Shown: positions 9,025 through 17,403 of the stretch, piece after piece
Numbering within the stretch: the stretch's first letter is position 1
How the letters are laid out: every line of letters starts with the position of its first letter
DNA from: Nitratireductor luteus
GTDB lineage: Bacteria > Pseudomonadota > Alphaproteobacteria > Rhizobiales > Rhizobiaceae
Length of the DNA stretch: 64,000 bases
Direction of reading: 5' to 3'
NCBI RefSeq assembly: GCF_026162365.1
Contig: NZ_JAOANW010000010.1
Location: forward strand, 1 to 64,000
Position numbers and translations under genes: made by a program
Notes under the pieces: generated by a model
Databases searched by the model: none
Seen by the model: only the letters and a program-made list of their open reading frames with translations
Told to the model about the DNA's origin: nothing

Positions 9025-10110
9025 CTACTGCCCGGATCGCATCCGCTCCACCGACACCGCCCTGACCAGCGCCACGATCTCCTGCCCTGGCGACAATCTC
9101 AGCAAGCGCGCCGAGCGGCTGGTGACACGCGCGAAGATCGTCTGCCCCTCGAAATCCATCGCAACATCGGTAACAGGCCCCCGGCTCTCCACTCGGGTGA
9201 TCCGGCATGGAAGCTGGTTGCGTATGGACAATTCTTCATGGCAACGGGTGGCAAGCGCCACCTCGGAGGCATCGATGCGCAGCCGCACGCGGTTTCCGGG
9301 GCGCATATCCGCGCCCGGCAGCTCCATGACCGAAGAGCCGACGGCCACCTCGACCGTTTCGCCATCCTCGTGGAAAGCAGCTACCCTGCCATCGATCAGC
9401 GCCACGGGTGCATCGTTGGCGCGGGCATAGGACGCCCCGGCGCCACCGAGGACATCAGCCGGCGTGCCGGTCTGGACGACCCGGCCGTCCTCGATCACCA
9501 CCACGTGGTCAGCAAGGCGCATCACTTCCTCCGGCTCGTGGCTGACATAGATGACGGGTATGCGCGCCTCGCCGGCAACCGCTTCGAGATAGGGAAGGAT
9601 CTCGCCGCGCCGCTGGCGGTCGAGCGAAGACAAGGGCTCGTCCATCAGCAGGATTTCCGGCTCGGCCAGAAGCGCCCGCCCGATCGCCACCCGCTGTCGC
9701 TCGCCGCCCGACAGGGTTTCGGGAAAGCGGTCGAGCAGCGTTTCGAGGCCAAGAAGCGCAACAATTTCCTCAAACCGCCGCGTCGCCCGCCGCCGGCCCG
9801 CCCACCGCGCATAGGTGAGATTGCGCTGGACGGACAAATGCGGGAACAGCCGGCCGTCCTGGAAGACGAATCCGACATTGCGCGACTGGGGAGAAAGATC
9901 AATGCCGCGTTTCGTGTCCAGAAACACCCGCCCGCCCGCAGCGATGCGCCCCACTCCCGGCCGGATCGTCCCGGCGATCATCTTTAGGATCGTCGTCTTG
10001 CCTGCGCCGGAGCGTCCGAACAAGGCGGTCACACCCGGTCCGGCTCCAAATGCCGCGCGGATTGCGAACCGGCCGGCGCTGCCCGTGACGTCGACTTCGA
10101 GCTGATTCAT
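9025..10110 (-). CDS. modC: Molybdate ABC transporter ATP-binding protein
   Basis: A 361-residue ATPase of the molybdate importer. Walker A FGRSGAGKTT (about 32-41), the Q-loop in GFVFQDGRLFPHLSV, signature LSGGERQRVAIGRAL and Walker B ILLMDEPLSSLD are all present, with the H-loop in VSHEPEE. The C-terminal part (about 290-355) is a TOBE/Mop-like domain (RNQLPCRITRVE, QTIFARVTSRSARLL) that binds oxyanion in ModC. Its start overlaps the modB stop by 4 bases. Sulfate/thiosulfate CysA is similar in the ATPase core, but the modA and modB neighbours fix the assignment. Confidence 0.92.
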   Translation of the reverse strand: MNQLEVDVTGSAGRFAIRAAFGAGPGVTALFGRSGAGKTTILKMIAGTIRPGVGRIAAGGRVFLDTKRGIDLSPQSRNVGFVFQDGRLFPHLSVQRNLTYARWAGRRRATRRFEEIVALLGLETLLDRFPETLSGGERQRVAIGRALLAEPEILLMDEPLSSLDRQRRGEILPYLEAVAGEARIPVIYVSHEPEEVMRLADHVVVIEDGRVVQTGTPADVLGGAGASYARANDAPVALIDGRVAAFHEDGETVEVAVGSSVMELPGADMRPGNRVRLRIDASEVALATRCHEELSIRNQLPCRITRVESRGPVTDVAMDFEGQTIFARVTSRSARLLRLSPGQEIVALVRAVSVERMRSGQ

Positions 10111-10790
10111 GGGCTAGCCCTGCCCTTGAGCCGCCGCGCCACCCACTCCGAGGCCAGCACGGCGGCGAGCGCGATGAGCACCGAGGCCAGGATCAGTCGC
10201 AGCGCGGCCGCGTCCCCGGCTGGTGTCTGCAGCAGCGAATAAATCGCCAGCGAAAGTGTCTGCGTCTCGCCGGGAATGTTGGAAACGAAGGTGATGGTCG
10301 CGCCGAACTCGCCCAACGCCTTGGCGAAGCCAAGTGTCGCGCCCGCCATCACACCCGGCAGCGACAGAGGCAGCGTGACCGTGGCGAATATCATGAGGCG
10401 CGATGCCCCCAGCGTAGCGCTCGCCTCTTCCAGCCCCCGGTCGACAGCTTCCAGCGACAGCCGTATCGGACGAACCAGAAGCGGAAATGCCATGAGGCCC
10501 GCGGCCAGCGCCGCACCGGTCCACCGGAATGCAAAGCTGAAACCAAAGGCCGCGTCGAGCACCCGACCTATCGGCCCGCGCGAGCCGAACAGGACGAGCA
10601 GCCCGTATCCCGTCACCACCGGCGGCAGAACCAGGGGAAGGGTAACCAATGCCTGGAGGAGGCTCTTCCCCGGAAATTCCCTGCGCGCCAGCAGCCACGC
10701 CGCAAGAAACGCCACTGGCAATGCGAACAGGATGGCGGTCAGCGCCACCTTCGCGGACAGCAGGATAATCGAGGTTTCCACCTCACTCAT
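10107..10790 (-). CDS. modB: Molybdate ABC transporter permease
   Basis: A 227-residue inner-membrane permease with about five helices. The EAA loop, which docks on the ATPase, reads LEEASATLGASRLMIFATVTLPLSLPGVMAG. The PPVVTGYGLL motif is typical of ModB. The start overlaps the modA stop by 4 bases and the stop overlaps modC by 4 bases, a tightly coupled modABC operon. Confidence 0.92.
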   Translation of the reverse strand: MSEVETSIILLSAKVALTAILFALPVAFLAAWLLARREFPGKSLLQALVTLPLVLPPVVTGYGLLVLFGSRGPIGRVLDAAFGFSFAFRWTGAALAAGLMAFPLLVRPIRLSLEAVDRGLEEASATLGASRLMIFATVTLPLSLPGVMAGATLGFAKALGEFGATITFVSNIPGETQTLSLAIYSLLQTPAGDAAALRLILASVLIALAAVLASEWVARRLKGRASP

Positions 10791-11551
10791 TGCCGCCGGT
10801 CCTCCGGAACCGGCGCAAAGCCGTAACGGGCGAAGATCGCCCGACCTTCAGCCCCCGAAAGAAAGTCCAGGAAGTTTTCGGCGGCAGCCGTGCCCTTTCT
10901 CGTCGCGGCCGCCGGGTAGACGATCGGCGGGTGGCTGTCCCCAGGGAACGTATAGACGCGCACCAGATCGTCGCTTGTGGCCTTCTGGTCCGACCCGTAG
11001 ACGATCGCCGCGGTCACTTCGCCCCGGCGCGCAAATTCCAGCGCGACCCGGACATTTTCGGCGAACACAGCGCCATCCCTCAGCCTCTCCCACAATCCCA
11101 GGCTTTCCAGGGCAGCCTTTGCATACATGCCGGCCGGCACATGGCCGGGGTCGCCCATGGCAAAACGGCCCCGCCCCAGAAGCACACGCGGATCAGCTAT
11201 CTTCGGCATGGGACCCGCCGCTGCAATCACCAGGTCATTGCCGGCAATGTCCCGCCGGCTGGGCCCGCGCAGGAGGCCCGCACCTTCGAGCCGGTTCATC
11301 CAATCCTGGTTGGCCGAGATGAAGATATCGGCCGGCGCACCCGCTTCTATCTGGCGAGCCAGCACTGAACTCGACGCGAAGGAGACGATGACTTCCGCAT
11401 CGATCGTCCGCCCGAACGCTTCAACGGCAGCGTCTATCGCCTCTTTCATGCTGGCGGCGGCGAAGACGACAATCTTGTCCGCCGCGAGGCTGGCAGACGC
11501 AGTGGCCAGCACGAATGACGTTGCCAAGACGACGGCGAGCAGCTTCCTCAT
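10787..11551 (-). CDS. modA: Molybdate-binding periplasmic protein
   Basis: A 254-residue solute-binding protein. A signal peptide (MRKLLAVVLATSFVLATASA, cleavage near residue 24, ASLAA/DK) is followed by VFAAASMKEAIDAA, the Ser-rich anion pocket typical of ModA, then SFASSSVLARQIEAGAPADIF. The ATG at 11551 is chosen because GGAGG lies 6 bases upstream; the frame is open for 36 more codons but that extension has no signal-peptide character. First gene of modABC. I saw neither a ModE-type palindrome nor a Moco riboswitch in the 203 bases upstream. Confidence 0.92.
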   Translation of the reverse strand: MRKLLAVVLATSFVLATASASLAADKIVVFAAASMKEAIDAAVEAFGRTIDAEVIVSFASSSVLARQIEAGAPADIFISANQDWMNRLEGAGLLRGPSRRDIAGNDLVIAAAGPMPKIADPRVLLGRGRFAMGDPGHVPAGMYAKAALESLGLWERLRDGAVFAENVRVALEFARRGEVTAAIVYGSDQKATSDDLVRVYTFPGDSHPPIVYPAAATRKGTAAAENFLDFLSGAEGRAIFARYGFAPVPEDRRQ

Positions 11552-11754
11552 CACATCCTCCATAGGCCATGCGGCGCGACCGGGCCTTGCAGACCCGAGG
11601 CCGGATGTCGGCGGGTACGAAACCGGGTGTGATGGTAGCCAGCAGCTGCATCCGCGCACCGGACGCAGCGCCGGCCTTGGCGCAAGGGCGGCCGATCACC
11701 GCCGCCCGTTGTTGCCACAATAGGTTGCCATTGCGGAAGGAAGCAAGTGGCTCG

Positions 11755-12453
11755 TCAATTCACGGTATCAGCGACAGTCGCCTCGATGTGGTCGACCAGC
11801 GCATCGGGCAGCTTCAGCCTGCCGGCCAGCATATCGAGATACCCGCGCTCGGCCCGGCTTTTCGGATCGATGGTGAGACGCGATGCGGTATAGAGCTCGA
11901 TCTTCTGGGCATCGGTCTCGGCCGCATCCACCAGGGCGTCGAGGTCGACGGGTTTTTCAAGCTCCTCGACGAGGAACGCCTCGGCTTCCTCGCCGATCCC
12001 GGACAGGCGCAGGCGGTCGGCGATCTTCTTGCGTTCTGCTTCATCGATATGGCCATCGGCCCGCGCCGCCGCGACCATGGCGCGCACCAGCGTAAACGCG
12101 AATTCCTGCTCCCCCTGGGGCGCCTGGGCCGGATCGAAAGTCGTACCGGCGGGCGGCGGTAGCAGATCGCCGTCTTCGACGGTCGCCGCCTCTGGCTTCT
12201 TGCCACTCTGGTAATTCTGATAGGCCTTGTAGGCGAGGCCGGCAACAGCAGCCATGCCGCCCAGCTTCACCGCGTTCTTGGTAAGTTTACGCCCTGTCCC
12301 GGTGCCGAGCAGCACCGCCACGATCGCTCCCGTGGCCAACGGATTGTCCTTGGCAAGCTGCGTCACCTGTCCAGCCTTGTCCCGTACGGTACTCTCCGTC
12401 CCCGGAACATTGCTGCCCAGAAAATCGTCAAGCAGCTTTCTTGGATCGATCAT
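11755..12453 (-). CDS. DUF533 / TerB-like tellurite-resistance-fold membrane-associated protein
   Basis: A 232-residue protein of the DUF533 family (YebE-like). Residues 1-40 are polar, about 42-75 form a glycine-rich hydrophobic segment (GAIVAVLLGTGTGRKL, KLGGMAAVAGLAYKAYQNY), and the C-terminal half is a helical TerB-like domain (TLVRAMVAAARADGHIDEAER, then IDPKSRAERGYLDMLAGRLKLP). AADGHIDEAE-type repeats resemble acidic metal-binding helices of TerB. The function is unknown; related genes are stress-induced in enterobacteria. The start at 12453 has a GAGGAG site; an upstream extension of 74 codons is rejected. Confidence 0.8.
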   Translation of the reverse strand: MIDPRKLLDDFLGSNVPGTESTVRDKAGQVTQLAKDNPLATGAIVAVLLGTGTGRKLTKNAVKLGGMAAVAGLAYKAYQNYQSGKKPEAATVEDGDLLPPPAGTTFDPAQAPQGEQEFAFTLVRAMVAAARADGHIDEAERKKIADRLRLSGIGEEAEAFLVEELEKPVDLDALVDAAETDAQKIELYTASRLTIDPKSRAERGYLDMLAGRLKLPDALVDHIEATVADTVN

Positions 12454-12571
12454 GGCGTTCTCCTCGTGAAACTCGGTTCCCCGCGCCCCCTTTTTACGCG
12501 ATCTCAGGTAGGCGGTGCCGGCGGAAAATACAATGCGGCATTGTACGAAGAACCCGAAGGATCGCAGCTTT

Positions 12572-13504
12572 TCAGCCCTGGCCGATGGGAAAGGCGCGTC
12601 CGCGCTGGCGCGCCAGTTCCACCTGCCGCTGCCTTTCGGCATAGCGCGCGCGTTCCGCCTTGCTCTTGCCGTCATGACAATGGGGGCAGGAAATGCCTTC
12701 CCTGAAATGCTCGGACTGCCGCTCCTCGGGCGTCAGCGGATGTCGGCATGCGCGGCACAGCGTGGCGCTTCCTTCCACGAGCCCGTGGCCCACCGACACG
12801 CGCTCGTCAAAGACGAAGCACTCGCCTTCCCAGAGGCTGTCGTGGGAGGGCACTTCCTCCAGATATTTCAGAATGCCGCCCTTGAGATGAAACACGTCGT
12901 CAAGCCCCCGCATGCGCAGATATGCCGTTGCCTTCTCACAGCGAATGCCGCCGGTGCAGAACATCGCCACCTTACGGTCCTTGAGCCTTTCGAGATTTTC
13001 ATCCACCCAGCGGGGAAATTCGGTAAAGCTCTGCGTCGACGGATCGATGGCGTCACGAAAGGAGCCGATGGCCGTCTCATAGGCGTTGCGCGTATCGATG
13101 ACGACCGTGTCGGGCTGCGAGACGAGCGCGTTCCACTCCCTTGGATCGACATAGGTGCCGGCCTGCGCCGCCGGATCCACGCCTTCCACGCCCATGGTCA
13201 CGATCTCCTTCTTCAGCCGCACCTTCATGCGGTGAAAAGGCATATGCGAGGCATGGCTGTACTTGAAATCCGGAACGCCCAGCCCCGGAATGGCCGTGAG
13301 ATGAGCGACGAGTTCGACTATTGCATCGGCACTGCCCGCCACCGTGCCGTTTATACCTTCATGCGCCAGGAGCAGCGTCCCGCGAATGCCGAACCTGCGG
13401 CAAAGCGCGATCAACGGCTCCCGCTGCGCCTCGAAATCATCGAAGCGCGCAAAGCGGTAAAGCGCCAGCACGGTGATCGGCTCGTTTGCTTCAGTTTGCT
13501 GCAT
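12572..13504 (-). CDS. trhO: tRNA uridine(34) 5-hydroxylase, rhodanese family
   Basis: A 310-residue YceA/TrhO protein, which makes 5-hydroxyuridine at the tRNA wobble position using oxygen. An N-terminal acylphosphatase-like domain (about 1-100, LLLAHEGINGTVAGS) precedes the rhodanese domain with the catalytic cysteine C183 in MFCTGGIRCEKA. The C-terminal tail has two CxxC-type pairs (CRACRHPL and CPHCHDGK), probably a zinc site. It is divergent from the muramidase gene, with 145 bases between the starts. Confidence 0.93.
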   Translation of the reverse strand: MQQTEANEPITVLALYRFARFDDFEAQREPLIALCRRFGIRGTLLLAHEGINGTVAGSADAIVELVAHLTAIPGLGVPDFKYSHASHMPFHRMKVRLKKEIVTMGVEGVDPAAQAGTYVDPREWNALVSQPDTVVIDTRNAYETAIGSFRDAIDPSTQSFTEFPRWVDENLERLKDRKVAMFCTGGIRCEKATAYLRMRGLDDVFHLKGGILKYLEEVPSHDSLWEGECFVFDERVSVGHGLVEGSATLCRACRHPLTPEERQSEHFREGISCPHCHDGKSKAERARYAERQRQVELARQRGRAFPIGQG

Positions 13505-13649
13505 AGGCGCGTCCTACGCCGCGATCGGGGCAAAGGCAAGATGCAGAGTCGGGCCCTTTTCCTGCCGCAAAATAATTTTTGCACCTGATTTATCCACGCT
13601 GGCCGGTCCTGGGGGACAATGCTCTGCAACGCAATGGAGACAGCGCCCG

Positions 13650-14561
13650 ATGATATCCGCAGACACCGCCAGAACGATCGCCGAAGCCGCTGTCGAGGCA
13701 GGCTTCGAACCCGCCGCCCTACTGGCCCTGGTCGAGGTCGAGAGCGCCGGACGCACGCACGTGCTCGTCGATGGCCGGAAGGAACCGTTGATACGGTTCG
13801 AGGCCCATTACTTCGACCGTCGCCTGGAAGACGAGACGAGGCAGCGGGCGCGAGACGAAGGGTTGGCATCGCCACGGGCCGGCGCGGTACGCAACCCGCC
13901 CAGCCAGGCCGCCCGCTGGGCACTCCTGGAACGGGCCTGCCGGATCGACCGCAACGCCGCCTATGAATCCGTCTCATGGGGCATCGGCCAGGTCATGGGC
14001 GCCCACTGGTCGCGGCTCGGCTACGAAAACGTGGAAGCCCTGGTGGCCGCAGCGCGCAGCGGCGTGGAGGGGCAATTGCGCCTTACCCTGCGCTATATTG
14101 CCATGGCCGGTCTGGCCAATGCCCTGAAGGAGAAAGATTGGCAGGCTTTTGCACGCGGCTATAATGGACTCGGCTACGCCCGCAACGGCTACCACCTGAA
14201 ACTGTCCCTGGCCTATCGACGTCACGCGCGCGGCCCTGTCGGGACACCGGAAATGCAGCCGAGGCAGAAGCCAGCCAGAACCGGGGTTTTGCGCACCGGG
14301 GACACCGGTGCCCAGGTCAGGCATGTCCAGACCTTACTCTGCGCGCTAGGCTATCCGGTCCCTGTCGACGGCGTGTTTGGACCTCGCACCCGCGCGGCCA
14401 TCCTGCGCTTCCAGCGATCGGAAGGTCTGCGTCAAGATGGTATAGTCGGCGCTGAAACGCTCGCAGCCATGGAACAGGACCTGCCGCTGGCCCAAGCCGG
14501 CCATCGGTTCCGCAAGGTGTTCATGGCCTTCTGGCGTCGCGTCGGACGCTTGATCCTGTAG
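13650..14561 (+). CDS. N-acetylmuramidase (phage endolysin type) with peptidoglycan-binding domain
   Basis: A 303-residue cell-wall hydrolase. Residues about 5-195 match the N-acetylmuramidase family common in phage endolysins: ALVEVESAG with likely catalytic Glu31, then LIRFEAHYFDRRL, SWGIGQVMGAHW and FARGYNGLGYARNGYH. A C-terminal peptidoglycan-binding domain (about 210-280: GAQVRHVQTLLCALGYPVPV, GVFGPRTRAAILRFQ) follows. No signal peptide is seen, as in holin-dependent endolysins. The ATG at 13650 is preferred because upstream residues in the open frame are unlike the family and overlap the trhO promoter. No other phage gene is nearby. Confidence 0.85.
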   Translation: MISADTARTIAEAAVEAGFEPAALLALVEVESAGRTHVLVDGRKEPLIRFEAHYFDRRLEDETRQRARDEGLASPRAGAVRNPPSQAARWALLERACRIDRNAAYESVSWGIGQVMGAHWSRLGYENVEALVAAARSGVEGQLRLTLRYIAMAGLANALKEKDWQAFARGYNGLGYARNGYHLKLSLAYRRHARGPVGTPEMQPRQKPARTGVLRTGDTGAQVRHVQTLLCALGYPVPVDGVFGPRTRAAILRFQRSEGLRQDGIVGAETLAAMEQDLPLAQAGHRFRKVFMAFWRRVGRLIL

Positions 14562-14649
14562 CGCACCGGTCAAATCCAACCGCCCAGGACATTTGTACTT
14601 TGCCGCTGAATCGGTTTAAGGAAACGCGAAGCCATCGCAGGAGCCAGTC

Positions 14650-15291
14650 ATGATTAAGAAGACGGAACGACTTGTGGAAATTCTGTCGGGCCAGCCCGTC
14701 ATTCCCGTTCTCAAGATCGACCGGCTCGCCGATGCCGTGCCCTTGGCCCGGGCGCTCGCGAAGGGCGGGCTGCCGGCAGTGGAAATCACTCTGCGCACTC
14801 CCGACGCGCTGGACGCCATCCGGCTCGTCGCCGACGAAGTCCCCGAGGCGATCGTCGGCGCCGGCACCATTCTGTCGGCCAGGGACTATGCAAGCGCAGT
14901 AAGTGCCGGCGCGCAGTTCATCGTCTCGCCCGGCACCACCCAGGAGCTTCTGGATGCGGCCGGCCAGTCGGAAATCCCCTTTCTCCCCGGCGCCATCACC
15001 CCCAGCGAGATCATGGCAGTCCGCGAGGAAGGCTATCGGGTATTGAAGTTCTTCCCGGCGGAACAGGCAGGCGGCGCGTCTTTCCTGAAATCGCTCTCCT
15101 CGCCCATCGCCGACATCCGTTTCTGCCCGACGGGCGGCATCTCCCCGAAGAACGCGAATGACTACCTTTCCCTGCCCAACGTCTTGTGCGTTGGCGGCTC
15201 CTGGGTCGCGCCTGACGATGCATTGCAGGCAGGCGATTGGGATCGCGTCGAGAAGCTCGCGCGCGAGGCCTCCCTATTGCATAAGGGTTGA
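14650..15291 (+). CDS. eda: 2-dehydro-3-deoxy-phosphogluconate (KDPG) aldolase
   Basis: A 213-residue class I aldolase of the Entner-Doudoroff pathway that splits KDPG into pyruvate and glyceraldehyde-3-phosphate. The N-terminal PVIPVLKIDRL, the catalytic Glu in LPAVEITLRTPDALDAI, GAGTILS, FIVSPGTT, FLPGAITPSEI, the Schiff-base Lys in VLKFFPAE, and FCPTGGI are all in place. The length is typical. A GCAGGAGCC site precedes the ATG and a strong intrinsic terminator follows the stop. edd and zwf are not in the window. Confidence 0.95.
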   Translation: MIKKTERLVEILSGQPVIPVLKIDRLADAVPLARALAKGGLPAVEITLRTPDALDAIRLVADEVPEAIVGAGTILSARDYASAVSAGAQFIVSPGTTQELLDAAGQSEIPFLPGAITPSEIMAVREEGYRVLKFFPAEQAGGASFLKSLSSPIADIRFCPTGGISPKNANDYLSLPNVLCVGGSWVAPDDALQAGDWDRVEKLAREASLLHKG

Positions 15292-15324
15292 CCGGATCAG
15301 GCGGAGTAGAAGGCTGATCGTTTG

Positions 15325-15352
15325 AAGCGCCGAGCATTGCCGGCGCTTTTTT
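15325..15352 (+). terminator. Intrinsic terminator of eda
   Basis: An 8-bp stem (AAGCGCCG with CGGCGCTT, 8-base loop) runs straight into a T-tract. The T-tract overlaps the stop codon of the convergent DUF882 gene. It serves eda; in the other direction it lacks a good U-run. Confidence 0.85.
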
Positions 15353-17195
15353 ATCGCGCCGCGAACTTCGCGACCGACAGGAAGGTCACGGCCTTGCCGG
15401 TGAAGCGCCGCGCGTCAGCAATCATCCCGTCTTGCTGGAAACCGTCCGTATAGACTGCGCTGGGCGCCTTGGCGATCTGCGGCGTAAAGGACGGTGCTTT
15501 GGTCCGATGTGTCTTGTTGATCACCGAATCACGGCTGAGCACCAGTTGTCCTCCACTGGAATGTACCGGCATCACCAAAGGCTTCGGCTCCGGACGTGCA
15601 TCGTCTGGACCGGGCTTCGCGCTCTTGGGCGTCGTTCTTGCGCTCTCGGCAATTGCCCGAACAGCAGTGCCCTTTGACGTATCCTGAAGCATGGCAAGAC
15701 GGGGCGAAGCCGAAATCGGGCTGGCGCTCTTTTCCAGAGCGTCCTGCGTGGGTGCGGATGAAGCCATGGGCATGGCGGTGGCTGCTTCGACCGCAGCCGC
15801 CTTTGCATCCGGCACGGCATCGGTAAGCGCCGCAACGACGTATTCGGTCGGAACAGTCGCGTCCGGCTCGGCCACCGCAGTCAGGGCTGGAGTCGCGTCA
15901 TCGCGCGGAGTCTGGTCGTTCGAGGCAAGAAGTTCGGCAATCGCATCCGCCGGGCCAGCCCCTTCGGGCCGCCGCGTCGGCGTGACGAAAGCAGTAGTCG
16001 TCGGAAGATCATCTTCCTCATCCGCCTTCACCGACGCCACCTGCACTGCCGGTGTCGCGTAGTCCGGCCTCGGCGAGGGCACGGGAACCCGCTTGGTAAA
16101 CTGGAACGGAATCTCGTCCGGGGCAGGTGCTTCGGCGACAACAGCCTCTGCCTGCAACTGCTCGGCGTCCGGGGTCCCGGGCTGGGCTTGCTGCGCAGGA
16201 GGCGGAGCAACGGAAGCGACCGCAAGTTCGGTGCCTACGCCGATGTCGGGACGCGGTGCCGCGCGTGGCAGCGGCAGGGCACGGGCGGGCAAAGCCGCCA
16301 GGATCGTCGCCGGTGTCTCAGGCTCAGGCGCGGGCTGAGCGGCCTGCGCCGGCGCGCGTGCCGCTGGCGGAGCAGCCGCGACCTGCGTGACGGATTCGGC
16401 CGTATCCTCTTCCTCGTCGGCGCCGCCGCCAAACAGCGCGGCAAGCAGCCCGCGGCCACGGGGGCGGGTGCTTTCATCGGCGATCTGGACAGTTCCGCCG
16501 TTGCGTTTGCGGGCCTCATAGGAAGCCAATGCCTGCTGATAGCCGGGCAGCGGCTTTCCGTCCGTCGGCACATGCAGCGTCTTTCCGTCGGGGAAGACGG
16601 CGGCTAGCTCCTTGCGGCTCATGCGGGGCCAGTGACGCACATTGCCAACATCCAGGTGAATGAAGGGGGAGCCCGAACGCGGATAATAGCCGACTCCGCC
16701 TGCTTGCAGTTTAAGCCCGGCATTGCGCAGGCTCGAAAGCTTTACGCCCGGAATGTAGAAATCGATAGCCTTGCCGAGCATATGCTGGCTTTTCTTGGCC
16801 ACACCATTGGAGCGGCTCCGCAGCATCGCATTGGTCTGCGGCGACCGGTAGGCAGAGACCACATTGATATAGTCGCGAGCGCCGGTAGCCTGATAGACCT
16901 CCCAGAGCACATCGAGCAGGCGCGGGTCCATCTTGGTCGGCTCGTTGCGCCGCCAGTCCCGCAGGAAACGGTTGATTTCGTTGAGACCGCTCTGGATATA
17001 GCGCCCGTTGCGCTTGTACGTGATTTCCGCCCGCTCTTTCGTATGAATGAAATACAGCTTGAGCGTCCGCGTTTCCGCGCTGGCTGGAGCGGCGGCAAGG
17101 ATGAATGCAATGGCTATAAGAAACCCGGCTGCCACGTTCCTGGAGCCGAACAGTGCCTTGCGCCATCCATGATGTCGAACGTCGTTGTTTTTCAA
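15351..17195 (-). CDS. DUF882 (YcbK/M15-like) cell-wall protein with long Pro/Ala-rich tail
   Basis: A 614-residue exported protein. After a hydrophobic signal segment (about 20-38, ending APASA/E), residues about 40-200 form a DUF882 domain of the peptidase M15 fold, with presumed zinc ligands in SQHMLGKAID and FIHLDVGNVRHW. This family trims peptidoglycan peptides. The remaining 400 residues are low-complexity, rich in Ala, Pro, Glu and Thr, without a visible domain, and may be a disordered periplasmic spacer. The start is a TTG at 17195 without a convincing ribosome-binding site; an internal GTG (20 codons later) just before the signal helix is possible. Confidence 0.8.
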   Translation of the reverse strand: MKNNDVRHHGWRKALFGSRNVAAGFLIAIAFILAAAPASAETRTLKLYFIHTKERAEITYKRNGRYIQSGLNEINRFLRDWRRNEPTKMDPRLLDVLWEVYQATGARDYINVVSAYRSPQTNAMLRSRSNGVAKKSQHMLGKAIDFYIPGVKLSSLRNAGLKLQAGGVGYYPRSGSPFIHLDVGNVRHWPRMSRKELAAVFPDGKTLHVPTDGKPLPGYQQALASYEARKRNGGTVQIADESTRPRGRGLLAALFGGGADEEEDTAESVTQVAAAPPAARAPAQAAQPAPEPETPATILAALPARALPLPRAAPRPDIGVGTELAVASVAPPPAQQAQPGTPDAEQLQAEAVVAEAPAPDEIPFQFTKRVPVPSPRPDYATPAVQVASVKADEEDDLPTTTAFVTPTRRPEGAGPADAIAELLASNDQTPRDDATPALTAVAEPDATVPTEYVVAALTDAVPDAKAAAVEAATAMPMASSAPTQDALEKSASPISASPRLAMLQDTSKGTAVRAIAESARTTPKSAKPGPDDARPEPKPLVMPVHSSGGQLVLSRDSVINKTHRTKAPSFTPQIAKAPSAVYTDGFQQDGMIADARRFTGKAVTFLSVAKFAAR

Positions 17196-17280
17196 CTCGT
17201 GGCCTTGTCGGCTGGAACTGTCCCCGAAGCGATTGTCTGGAGGCTCTCCTGCCCCCGAAACACCCTAAGTCTCTATCCTA

Positions 17281-17288
17281 ATGGTTAA
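17281..17288 (-). promoter_or_regulatory. TTAACCAT motif (CtrA-type half site)
   Basis: TTAACCAT on the minus strand, 86 bases upstream of the DUF882 gene start. This 8-mer is the alphaproteobacterial CtrA-type half motif. It is short enough to occur by chance. Confidence 0.25.
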
Positions 17289-17403
17289 TCGAGCCTTATC
17301 GAAGTAGCAATGCCCTTAGACAATGGCGATAAAGTGACGGGCTTGAAGTGCATTAAGGCTCGGTAAATAAACGCTTAAAAGCACCATGGAGAAGGTTGGA
17401 GGC

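Noticed and set aside
11552-11754. ModE box or molybdenum-cofactor riboswitch upstream of modA
   Set aside because: No ModE-type inverted repeat or Moco-RNA pattern was visible in the 203 bases.
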